Position numbers and translations under genes: made by a program
In this document: piece after piece, positions 1-5,520 of the stretch
Layout of the letters: each line of letters begins with the position of its first letter
Position numbering within the stretch: the stretch's first letter is position 1
DNA from: an uncultured Streptomyces sp.
Lineage (GTDB): Bacteria > Actinomycetota > Actinomycetes > Streptomycetales > Streptomycetaceae
Assembly: GCA_946480485.1 (NCBI GenBank)
Contig: CAMLJW010000300.1
Location: 1 to 6,648 of the forward strand
DNA: 6,648 nt
Reading direction: 5' to 3'
Notes under the pieces: model-generated
What the model was told of the DNA's origin: nothing
The model's database searches: none
What the model saw: only the letters and a program-made list of their open reading frames with translations

Positions 1-2281
1 CGTTCGGTGTGAACGTCGTCGTCAGCGAGAACGCCTGCGCCTGCTGGTCGGGCATCTTCATGCTCAGGTAGTACGGAGGCACCGCGCTGCCCGACTTGTT
101 GGTCGGGTCGTCCGGCACCTGCCAGACCTCGCTGCCGCTGAGGAACGTCGTCGCGTCCTTCACGTGGTAGCGGGTCAGCAGCTCGCGCTGGACCTTGAAC
201 AGGTCCTGCGGGTACCGCAGATGGGCCAGCAGCGAGTCGGAGATGTCGTCCTTCGGCTCCACCGTGCCCGGGAACGCCTTCATCCAGGTCTTCAGGACCG
301 GGTCCTTGGTGTCCCACTGGTAGAGCTTGACCTCGCCGGTGTACGCGTCGACGGTCGCCTTCACCGAGTTGCGGATGTAGTTGACCTGGTTCTGCTGGGC
401 GACCACCGTGCGCTGACTGTCCTCGTCCGTAAGCGCATCCGTGGTGGTGGTGCCAAGTGTCGTGCGCGATGCGTACGGATAGTCGTTCGTGGTGGTGTAC
501 GCGTCGACGACCCACACCACCCGCTTGTCGACGACGGTCGGGTAGGCGTCACCGTCGATGGTCAGCCAGGGTGCGACCGCCTCGACGCGCTCCTTGGGCG
601 TGCGGTTGTAGAGGATCTTCGACCCCTCGCCGATGGCACCGGAGTACAGCATCTGCGGCTCGCTGAAGGCGGCCGCGTATGCGGCCCGGTTCAGCGGGTT
701 CGACAGGTCGATGCCGCCCTCGCCCTTGTACTGGTACGTCTTCTGGCCGCCCGCCTCCTCGTAGTCGAGCTCCTTCTGGGGCCCGCCCACGATCGAGTAC
801 TGGGTGGTCTTCTCGCCGAAGTAGATGCGCTGCTGGTAGTCCTTGTTGAAGGTGCCGGTGGTGGGCAGGCCCTGCTCGGTGAAGGCCGGGGAGCCGTCGG
901 AACCCTGCTGGATCTCTGTGCCCTTGGCCGCGATCGCGCCGTACCCATGCGTGTAGATGAAGTGCTGGTTGATCCAGTTCTTCTTGTCGACGCGGCCGAG
1001 GTTCAACTCACGCAGACCGATGATCGTGTCCTGGCCCTTGTACCGGTCGACGTCCAGCGTTGTGGGGAACTGGTAGTACTTCCGCTCCTGCTCCAGCTGC
1101 TGGAACGTCGGCGAGACCACGTTCGGGTCGTTCAGCCGGTAGCTCGCGACTGAATCGGCCTGATCGCGCTGCTGCTTGGCGTTGCCGCTGTCGCCTGTGC
1201 CCGAGATCTCATCGATCTTCACGCCGTCGATGCCATACGCCTTGCGCGTCGCCTCGATGTTCTTCTCGATGTACGAGGTCTCCTTGGCCTGTTCATTCGG
1301 CTTGACCTGGAACTGCTGCACGATCGCCGGGTACAGCCCGCCGATCAGCACCGCCGAGAGCACCAGCAGACCGAAGCCGATCAGCGGCAGCTGCCAGGTG
1401 CGCCGCCACAGCGTGGCGAGGAACAGGAGCGCGCAGATCACGGCAATGCAGAACAGGATGGTTTTGGCGGGCAGATACGCGTTCGCGTCGACGTACCTGA
1501 GGCCCGTCCAGTTGCCCGTCGCCTTGAAGTCGCTGGACTTCACCGCGAGTCCGTACCGGTCGAGCCAGTACGCGACCGCCTTCAGCGCGACGAAGAGGCC
1601 GAGCAGCACCGAGAGATGACCGGTGGCCGCGGCCGTGGCACGCGAGCCGGGGCTGGTGATCCGCAGTCCGCCGTACAGGTAGTGGGTCAGCGCGGCGGCG
1701 ATCACCGACAGGATCGCGGCAGCGAAGCCGAAGCCCAACAGGAAGCGGTACCAGGGCAGGTCGAAGACGTAGAAGGCGACGTCGAGGTGGAACTGCGGGT
1801 CCTTCTGGTCGAAGGGCACGCCGTTCACCCACATCAGCCACGTACGCCACTCGCCCGCCGAGGAGGCACCCGCGATCAGCCCCGCCAGGGCAATGATCCC
1901 GAGCAGGACCCACTTCTTGTGCGGGGCCACACCCATCCGGTAGCGGTCGAGGCTCTGCTGCTCCATCGACATGGCGCTCAGCGGTGGCCTGAGCCGGTAG
2001 GCCAGCCAGATGTTCACGCCGACAGCCGTGGCCATCAGGAGTCCGAACACGCAGAACAGGCCGATCTTGGTCCACAGGGTCGTCGTGAAGACGGATGAAT
2101 ACTTGACCGACCGATACCAGAGCAAGTCCGTCCAGAACCCCGCGAACATGACGAAGGCCATGGCCAGTACGGCCAGGATGCCCAGTGTCATGAGCAGGGT
2201 CCGGACACGCCGGGACGGTCGGCCCACTCTGATCCGTGGCCCCGTCGGGCCTCCGCCGCGGTCCGGCATCTGGAAAGCCAA
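1..2281 (-). CDS. UPF0182 family integral membrane protein (C-terminus outside window)
   Basis: About 760 codons are present and the frame runs off the left edge; Streptomyces members of this family are roughly 900-1000 residues, so the C-terminal part is missing. The protein starts with a basic, Gly/Pro-rich tail ([11 protein letters not shown]...RPSRR). Seven hydrophobic segments follow at about residues 28-49, 70-94, 124-140, 180-199, 223-239, 274-292 and 301-318. After these comes a long hydrophilic domain (from [14 protein letters not shown] onward) that should lie outside the cell if the basic N-terminus is inside. The sequence matches my memory of the UPF0182/COG1615 (PF03699) family, whose function is unknown. 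I chose the TTG start at 2281 because GAGG lies 8 nt upstream; the ATG four codons downstream (2269) has that site 20 nt away. The gene is divergent from the PPA1379 gene. Family call is firm; the role is unknown. Confidence 0.93.
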   Translation of the reverse strand, partial: MAFQMPDRGGGPTGPRIRVGRPSRRVRTLLMTLGILAVLAMAFVMFAGFWTDLLWYRSVKYSSVFTTTLWTKIGLFCVFGLLMATAVGVNIWLAYRLRPPLSAMSMEQQSLDRYRMGVAPHKKWVLLGIIALAGLIAGASSAGEWRTWLMWVNGVPFDQKDPQFHLDVAFYVFDLPWYRFLLGFGFAAAILSVIAAALTHYLYGGLRITSPGSRATAAATGHLSVLLGLFVALKAVAYWLDRYGLAVKSSDFKATGNWTGLRYVDANAYLPAKTILFCIAVICALLFLATLWRRTWQLPLIGFGLLVLSAVLIGGLYPAIVQQFQVKPNEQAKETSYIEKNIEATRKAYGIDGVKIDEISGTGDSGNAKQQRDQADSVASYRLNDPNVVSPTFQQLEQERKYYQFPTTLDVDRYKGQDTIIGLRELNLGRVDKKNWINQHFIYTHGYGAIAAKGTEIQQGSDGSPAFTEQGLPTTGTFNKDYQQRIYFGEKTTQYSIVGGPQKELDYEEAGGQKTYQYKGEGGIDLSNPLNRAAYAAAFSEPQMLYSGAIGEGSKILYNRTPKERVEAVAPWLTIDGDAYPTVVDKRVVWVVDAYTTTNDYPYASRTTLGTTTTDALTDEDSQRTVVAQQNQVNYIRNSVKATVDAYTGEVKLYQWDTKDPVLKTWMKAFPGTVEPKDDISDSLLAHLRYPQDLFKVQRELLTRYHVKDATTFLSGSEVWQVPDDPTNKSGSAVPPYYLSMKMPDQQAQAFSLTTTFTPN

Positions 2282-2405
2282 GGTGCGCACCTCGAAGTTC
2301 GCTGTTGGTCTCTTGGGCCCGGCGAGCGCAGGGCCACGTCTATGCAACTTACTGATGCTTTACTCGGTTCCCGGTTCCGGGGTCGAACGAGGCAGGATTG
2401 TGACC
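2282..2405. promoter_or_regulatory. Divergent promoter region between the UPF0182 and PPA1379 genes
   Basis: This 124-bp gap must hold the promoters of both divergent genes. Its middle (about 2341-2364) is clearly richer in A and T than its surroundings. It contains two copies of TTACT on the plus strand (2349-2353 and 2360-2364) whose starts are 11 bp apart, about one helical turn, and a tandem CGGTTCC repeat at 2365-2378. No convincing paired -35/-10 set could be assigned to either strand, so the location of the transcription starts is inference. Confidence 0.4.
2288..2293 (-). promoter_or_regulatory. Ribosome binding site deciding the UPF0182 start
   Basis: On the minus strand GAGGTG is followed, 8 nt after GAGG, by TTG at 2281. 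This spacing suits the TTG start. It argues against the more conventional ATG at 2269, which has no purine-rich site at a normal distance. A GTG at 2290 in the same frame overlaps the site itself and is not a credible start. Confidence 0.6.
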
Positions 2406-2963
2406 ATGTCCAACACCGCCTCCACAGGCACCCCCATGGCGGCCGGCCCTCTGACCCGCGCCGTCCTCGAGATCGACGAGTACGTCTCCGGGCTCGGCTG
2501 GGGCCGGCCCGCCCGGCTCTTCGCACTCGTCGACACTGCTCAGCTGCGCTCCCAGGAGCCAGATCTCGCGAAACGCCTCGGCCTTGGCGACGACGCACCC
2601 GACGGCGCTCTCACACCCATCGAACAAGATGAACTCCCCGCGGGCAGCCCGCTGGACGAGTTCCTCGGCACCATCGCCTGGCCCGACGCCGTGGCCGGCT
2701 GCGCCCTCTCCGTGGAGCGGCTGATGCTGCCGCCGTCCGCGGAGGCGTCCGTACCGGACGGGCTCGACGAGGCACGTCTGGCGAAGTGGGTCGCCGAGCA
2801 CCCCGAGCGCCAGGAGGTCCGGATGACCGTCGCGGTACTGCGCGGCGGCGAGCGCGAGTCGGCGCTCCGGCTGCGCGAGAAGGACTCGCCGACCGAGGTC
2901 CTCACCGGCTCCGACCTGGTACCGGGACTGGCAGAGGCACTGGCGGCGACGTTCGCGCAGTAG
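2406..2963 (+). CDS. PPA1379-family protein of unknown function
   Basis: This gene encodes 185 residues beginning MSNTASTGTPMAAGPLTRAV. The protein looks soluble and acidic, with no signal peptide or membrane segment. Recognisable stretches are LEIDEYVSGLGWGRPARLFA (about 20-39), the acidic linker TPIEQDELPAGSPLDEFLGT, and IAWPDAVAGCALSVERLMLP near the middle. The C-terminal half (VRMTVAVLRGGERESALRLR) resembles a beta-strand-rich core. It matches my memory of the actinobacterial PPA1379 family, commonly found beside UPF0182; no activity is known to me. The ATG at 2406 has AGG (2394-2396) 9 nt upstream. An in-frame GTG two codons earlier (2400) has GAGG 7 nt upstream and is an equally usable start. 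The frame stays open back to 2010, but that part overlaps the UPF0182 gene and is a shadow. It is convergent with the downstream protease gene. Confidence 0.88.
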   Translation: MSNTASTGTPMAAGPLTRAVLEIDEYVSGLGWGRPARLFALVDTAQLRSQEPDLAKRLGLGDDAPDGALTPIEQDELPAGSPLDEFLGTIAWPDAVAGCALSVERLMLPPSAEASVPDGLDEARLAKWVAEHPERQEVRMTVAVLRGGERESALRLREKDSPTEVLTGSDLVPGLAEALAATFAQ

Positions 2964-3123
2964 GACTCCAGAAGGGCATCAGGGCCTGTTCTGAGTTTCG
3001 GGCCGGCGCAGGGAGCGGGGCATGGTGCGTGCGATCGCAGGGCGCCGGAACGTCCTCGGTGGAGGCCCCCCTGCTGGTCGAGTCGCTGTGACCTGCGGAA
3101 ACCTCGAACGACCGAGGAGTCTG

Positions 3124-3157
3124 GTGACGTGCCCTCAGGTCAATTCCTGCACGTCAC
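3124..3157. terminator. Possible bidirectional terminator between convergent genes
   Basis: GTGACGTGC (3124-3132) and GCACGTCAC (3149-3157) form a perfect 9-bp inverted repeat with a 16-nt loop. It lies between the ends of the plus-strand PPA1379 gene (2963) and the minus-strand protease gene (3220), where a shared terminator is expected. No U-run follows, which is usual for Streptomyces terminators. A smaller 5-bp stem, CCTCG/CGAGG, sits at 3102-3117. A protein operator of the same symmetry is the main alternative. The rest of 2964-3219 shows no convincing gene. Confidence 0.4.
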
Positions 3158-3219
3158 AGCACCTCATTGCGGCAGCTGCGACTACGAGTGCCGCGATCGC
3201 GTTCGCACCCGACAAAGCC

Positions 3220-4317
3220 CTACTGGCTCTGGGTGCACTTCGGCAGGTCGGCCGTGTCGCGGCCGCGGATGTCCTCGAGTGCGTTCATCGCGTCGTCGAT
3301 GGTGTCGACCTTGACGAGCGTGAGCCCCTTGGGGACGTCGCGGGCGGCGGTCGCACAGTTGTCCTTGGGCGTCAGGAAGTACTGGGCGCCCTTGTCACGG
3401 GCGCCGATCGTCTTCATCTCGATGCCGCCGATGGGGCCGACCTTGCCGTCGTCGTCGATGGTGCCGGTGCCGGCCACGAACGTGCCGCCGGTGAGGTCAC
3501 CCTGAGTGAGCTTGTCGACGATGCCGAGCGCGAACATCAGGCCGGCGCTCGGGCCGCCCACGTCGGCGAGCTTGATGTCGATGGCGAACGGGAACGTGTG
3601 GTCGGTGCCGGCCTCGATGCCGACGATCGCACGCTCCTTGCCCTCGTCGTCCGACTTCGTCGTGGTGATGGTGACGTCCTTGGTATGGGTCGCCGTCCGG
3701 TTCTCCTTCTCCGCGGCGGCCTGCTCCTTGGCGGGCACGATCGTGAAGACGACCTTCTGGCCCGGCTTGTGCTTGGTGACGAACCTCGCCACCTCGTCGT
3801 ACGCCGTGACGGTCGTACCGTCCACGGCCTTGATCACGTCGCCCGCGTGCAGCTTGCCCTCGGCCGGGCTGTCCTTGAGCACCGAGGAGACGATGGTCCA
3901 GGACTTCACCGGGATGTCCAGCTCCTTGAGTGCCGCGACCTTGGCGCTCTCCTGGGAGTGGCTGAACTCCTCGGCGTTCTCCTGCGTCGACTGCTCCTCC
4001 GTCTTGCCGTCGGGATAGAGCGTGTCGTGCGGGACCACCTTGTTGTCGTGCGCCAGCCAGCCGTACACGGCCTCTACGAGGTTCATTTTGTAGTCGGCAC
4101 TCGTGACCCGGACCGTCGTCATGTTGAGGTGACCGGTCGCCGGATAGGTCTTGCGACCGGAAATCTGGAGCACCGGCTCGCCGTCGTGCTCGCCGAGCGT
4201 GTTCACCGTCGGGCCCGGCGACATCTGCGAGTAGGGCACTGTGATGAAGACTCCCGCGCACAGGAGCGCGATCAGCATCAGGGTGGAGGCGAGCATCGTC
4301 GCGGTGCGGCGTGGCAT
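3220..4317 (-). CDS. YlbL-type membrane-anchored PDZ/Lon-like serine protease
   Basis: The protein has 365 residues, typical for the family. It has a short basic start (MPRRTA), one membrane span or uncleaved signal at about 8-28, then an extracytoplasmic region opening with VPYSQMSPGPTVNTLG. A PDZ domain lies at about 138-197 (KSWTIVSSVLKDSPAEGKL, then HAGDVIKAVDG). A Lon-type (S16) protease domain lies at about 225-345. It holds the catalytic-serine motif GGPSAG (Ser257) and a candidate dyad lysine, Lys302 in GIEMKTIGARDKGA; the 45-residue spacing is close to that in Lon. The residues look intact, so it should be an active Ser-Lys peptidase without an ATPase domain. In Bacillus subtilis, YlbL degrades the division inhibitor YneA; the substrate here is unknown. 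The ATG at 4317 has no Shine-Dalgarno sequence but a -10-like element 6 nt away, so it may be leaderless. The gene lies 69 nt after a small membrane protein gene. Confidence 0.93.
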   Translation of the reverse strand: MPRRTATMLASTLMLIALLCAGVFITVPYSQMSPGPTVNTLGEHDGEPVLQISGRKTYPATGHLNMTTVRVTSADYKMNLVEAVYGWLAHDNKVVPHDTLYPDGKTEEQSTQENAEEFSHSQESAKVAALKELDIPVKSWTIVSSVLKDSPAEGKLHAGDVIKAVDGTTVTAYDEVARFVTKHKPGQKVVFTIVPAKEQAAAEKENRTATHTKDVTITTTKSDDEGKERAIVGIEAGTDHTFPFAIDIKLADVGGPSAGLMFALGIVDKLTQGDLTGGTFVAGTGTIDDDGKVGPIGGIEMKTIGARDKGAQYFLTPKDNCATAARDVPKGLTLVKVDTIDDAMNALEDIRGRDTADLPKCTQSQ

Positions 4318-4323
4318 GGAACG

Positions 4324-4334
4324 ACAGTACGGTA
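4324..4334 (-). promoter_or_regulatory. Possible -10 element for leaderless transcription of the protease gene
   Basis: Two overlapping -10-like hexamers occur on the minus strand: TACCGT (4334-4329) and TACTGT (4329-4324). The second ends 6 nt before the A of the ATG at 4317, which would place the transcription start on the start codon itself. The absence of any Shine-Dalgarno sequence before this ATG fits. No good -35 hexamer is visible 16-19 bp upstream, which weakens the call. Confidence 0.35.
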
Positions 4335-4386
4335 GCAGCCTGTGAGCGCACCGTCGGGGCCGCCCGTACAGGGCCTCAGGGCCCGG

Positions 4387-4551
4387 TCAGGCCTCCGGAC
4401 GCGACTTCTCCATGGCCTCGCGGAAGCGCGTGTAGCCCGCGAGCTCGATGCCGTCCCCCATGGTCTTGCGGTTCCGTCCGGCCCAAGAGCCCCACAGCCC
4501 GGCCCCGACCGCAGCCAAAAACGGAATGAGCAACCAGGCGAGCGCCGCCAT
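4387..4551 (-). CDS. Small single-span membrane protein (54 residues)
   Basis: Reading from ATG at 4551 gives a 54-residue protein. It starts MAALAWLLIPFLAAVGAGLW, one hydrophobic span at about residues 2-21, and continues with a basic and then mixed tail: SWAGRNRKTMGDGIELAGYT and RFREAMEKSRPEA, ending in TGA at 4387. A strong GGAGG (4557-4561) sits 5 nt before the ATG, the best ribosome binding site in the window. By the positive-inside rule, the basic tail should be cytoplasmic. Similar short proteins occur at this position in Streptomyces genomes as far as I remember; no function is known to me. It lies 69 nt upstream of the protease gene on the same strand and could be a partner or adaptor of it, which is inference from position alone. 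Confidence 0.82.
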   Translation of the reverse strand: MAALAWLLIPFLAAVGAGLWGSWAGRNRKTMGDGIELAGYTRFREAMEKSRPEA

Positions 4552-4595
4552 GCCGACCTCCCAACCCCATGAGCGACCGCAACTGACTGATCAGC

Positions 4596-4618
4596 AGATT
4601 AACCATCCACCTGTTCAA
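4596..4618 (-). promoter_or_regulatory. Possible promoter of the small membrane protein gene
   Basis: On the minus strand TAATCT (4601-4596) fits the TAnnnT -10 pattern and would give a leader of about 40 nt before the ATG at 4551. TTGAAC (4618-4613) resembles a -35 hexamer but is only 11 bp away, so the two cannot be a pair. The site lies in the most A/T-rich stretch between moaE and the small gene. A palindrome CTGATCAG (4587-4594) sits just downstream and could be an operator. Confidence 0.25.
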
Positions 4619-4650
4619 CGCTCACGCCAGGGGTCGGGTTACGCAACCGG

Positions 4651-4672
4651 AAGACAAGCCCGGACCGCGGGC
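4651..4672 (-). terminator. Possible terminator downstream of moaE
   Basis: On the minus strand, GCCCG (4672-4668) and CGGGC (4662-4658) form a 5-bp GC stem with a 5-nt loop, followed by TTGTCTT (4657-4651). It lies 67 nt beyond the moaE stop codon and before the small membrane protein gene. The stem is short, and simple GC-rich chance pairing is common at this composition. Confidence 0.3.
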
Positions 4673-4738
4673 CCGCACTGGGTCAGCAGGCGCCGCCCCG
4701 CCCTCTCGTCGCCGGGCCACCACTTCTCGACGACGGCG

Positions 4739-5197
4739 CTACGCGCCGACCCACTCTTCGGTGCCGTCGGAGAACTTCTGGTGCTTCCAGATGGGCACGT
4801 CGTGCTTCAGGTCGTCGATCAGCCTGCGGCATGCTTCGAAGGCCTCGCCGCGGTGGGGACACGAGACGGCGACGACGACGGCGAGATCCCCGACCTTGAG
4901 GTCCCCCACCCGGTGAACGGCCGCAAGCGCCCGCACCGGATACTCAGCGACGACCTTCTCGGCGATCCGCCGCATTTCCGACTCGGCACTGGGGTGGCAC
5001 GAATACCCCAGCGCGTCGACGTCCGCTCCCTCGTCGTGGTTCCTGACCGTCCCCACGAACAGCGCGGTCCCTCCGGCGGCATCGTCCCCGACGGCCCGGA
5101 AGACCTCGTCCACGGAGAGGGCTGTCTCCCTGATCGCCACCAGCTTGACGGGTTGGTGCGCCGCCTGCTCACCGAGGTGATCGTTCATATGCGCCAT
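4739..5197 (-). CDS. moaE: Molybdopterin synthase catalytic subunit MoaE
   Basis: MoaE is the large subunit of molybdopterin synthase. With the thiocarboxylated small subunit MoaD it converts cyclic pyranopterin monophosphate to molybdopterin in the cytosol. The 152-residue product matches the usual length of about 150. Family hallmarks are GTVRNHDEG (49-57, Arg52), GYSCHPSAESEM (64-75), AVHRVGDLKVGD (93-104), CPHRGEAFEACR (113-124, His115/Arg116) and KHDVPIWKHQKFSDGTEEW (131-149). The last carries the conserved lysines 131, 138 and 141. I chose the ATG at 5197 (MAHMNDH). The ATG at 5188 is the alternative and neither has a clear Shine-Dalgarno sequence. CACGAT ends 6 nt before 5197 and could serve as a poor -10 for a leaderless message. 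No moaD or other cofactor gene is next to it, so the partner must be encoded elsewhere. Confidence 0.95.
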   Translation of the reverse strand: MAHMNDHLGEQAAHQPVKLVAIRETALSVDEVFRAVGDDAAGGTALFVGTVRNHDEGADVDALGYSCHPSAESEMRRIAEKVVAEYPVRALAAVHRVGDLKVGDLAVVVAVSCPHRGEAFEACRRLIDDLKHDVPIWKHQKFSDGTEEWVGA

Positions 5198-5351
5198 GCG
5201 CCCATCGTGCCCCACCCCACCGACAGCAGGGAAGCGTTCCCCCGGCCGCGCGCGTGCCCGCTGGGAGCCTTCTACAGGACAGGCCCCATCACCTCGCAGT
5301 GCCGCCCACGCACCACGGCCGTCCGGCACTCGCGGGCAGGCCACCCGGCAG

Positions 5352-5417
5352 CATCCCCCCAGACCAAGCCACGTACCAGCACGGTCCCGCCCACCCCACG
5401 CCAGCCCTGGGGGGATG
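5352..5417. repeat. Perfect 11-bp inverted repeat with 44-nt spacer
   Basis: CATCCCCCCAG (5352-5362) and CTGGGGGGATG (5407-5417) are exact reverse complements separated by 44 nt. The arms could form a stem in RNA from either strand. On the minus strand this lies about 100-170 nt downstream of the SDR stop codon, so it may contribute to termination or 3'-end stability of that message. The loop is long for an intrinsic terminator. Confidence 0.5.
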
Positions 5418-5420
5418 AGC

Positions 5421-5474
5421 GGGGTTCTGGGGGCGTAGCTCGCAGAGATGGGAGGGTAGGGGCGGCCAGGGCGA
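5421..5474. repeat. Probable copy of a dispersed Streptomyces intergenic repeat
   Basis: The block contains GGGGTTCTGGGGGCG, then AGCTCGCAGAGATGGGAGGG and TAGGGGCGGCCAGGGCGA. From memory, very similar strings (a CTGGGGGCGGAGCCCCCAG-like hairpin followed by GGGAAGGGTAGGGGCGGC) recur between genes in many Streptomyces genomes. Here the hairpin (5427-5445) is decayed, with a G-G mismatch and a G-T pair. It lies 46-100 nt beyond the SDR stop codon, a usual place for such repeats. The identification is from memory and was not searched. Confidence 0.45.
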
Positions 5475-5520
5475 CCGCATCCTCCAGCCGCTCGGCCGCG
5501 GCCTCCCCGCGCCGGCCAGG

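Larger units (their letters stand above)
5198..5520. other. Intergenic region between the SDR gene and moaE, no gene seen
   Basis: This 323-bp stretch lies after the stop codon of the SDR gene and before the start of moaE, both on the minus strand. Frames that cross it encode Pro/Arg/Ser-rich sequence without recognisable motifs or ribosome binding sites. It holds a perfect 11-bp inverted repeat (5352-5417), a G-rich dispersed-repeat-like block (5421-5474), and presumably the moaE promoter in 5198-5300. I could not identify paired promoter hexamers there. Confidence 0.6.

Noticed and set aside
164..1153. A 329-codon plus-strand open frame opposite the UPF0182 gene.
   Set aside because: It is antisense to a clearly recognised conserved protein, and its composition is typical of high-GC antisense frames.
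2010..2405. N-terminal extension of the PPA1379-family protein to an upstream ATG.
   Set aside because: The extension overlaps the UPF0182 gene and its promoter region on the opposite strand, while 2406 (or 2400) has a ribosome binding site and gives the family-like N-terminus.
3022..4335. A 437-codon plus-strand open frame opposite the protease gene.
   Set aside because: It is the antisense shadow of a well-recognised Lon-like protease, has Leu/Val/Arg/Asp-biased composition, no ribosome binding site and no recognisable motif.
4376..4618. An 80-codon minus-strand frame over the small membrane protein gene.
   Set aside because: It is a different frame with Gly/Arg/His-rich sequence and no ribosome binding site; the 54-residue frame from 4551 has a strong site and a clean membrane span.
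5427..5474. GGGGGCGTAGCTCGCAGAG resembles the 5' end of a tRNA (acceptor stem and D-arm).
   Set aside because: There is no T-arm GTTCRA motif, no anticodon arm and no pairing 3' acceptor strand downstream; the block is better explained as an intergenic repeat.
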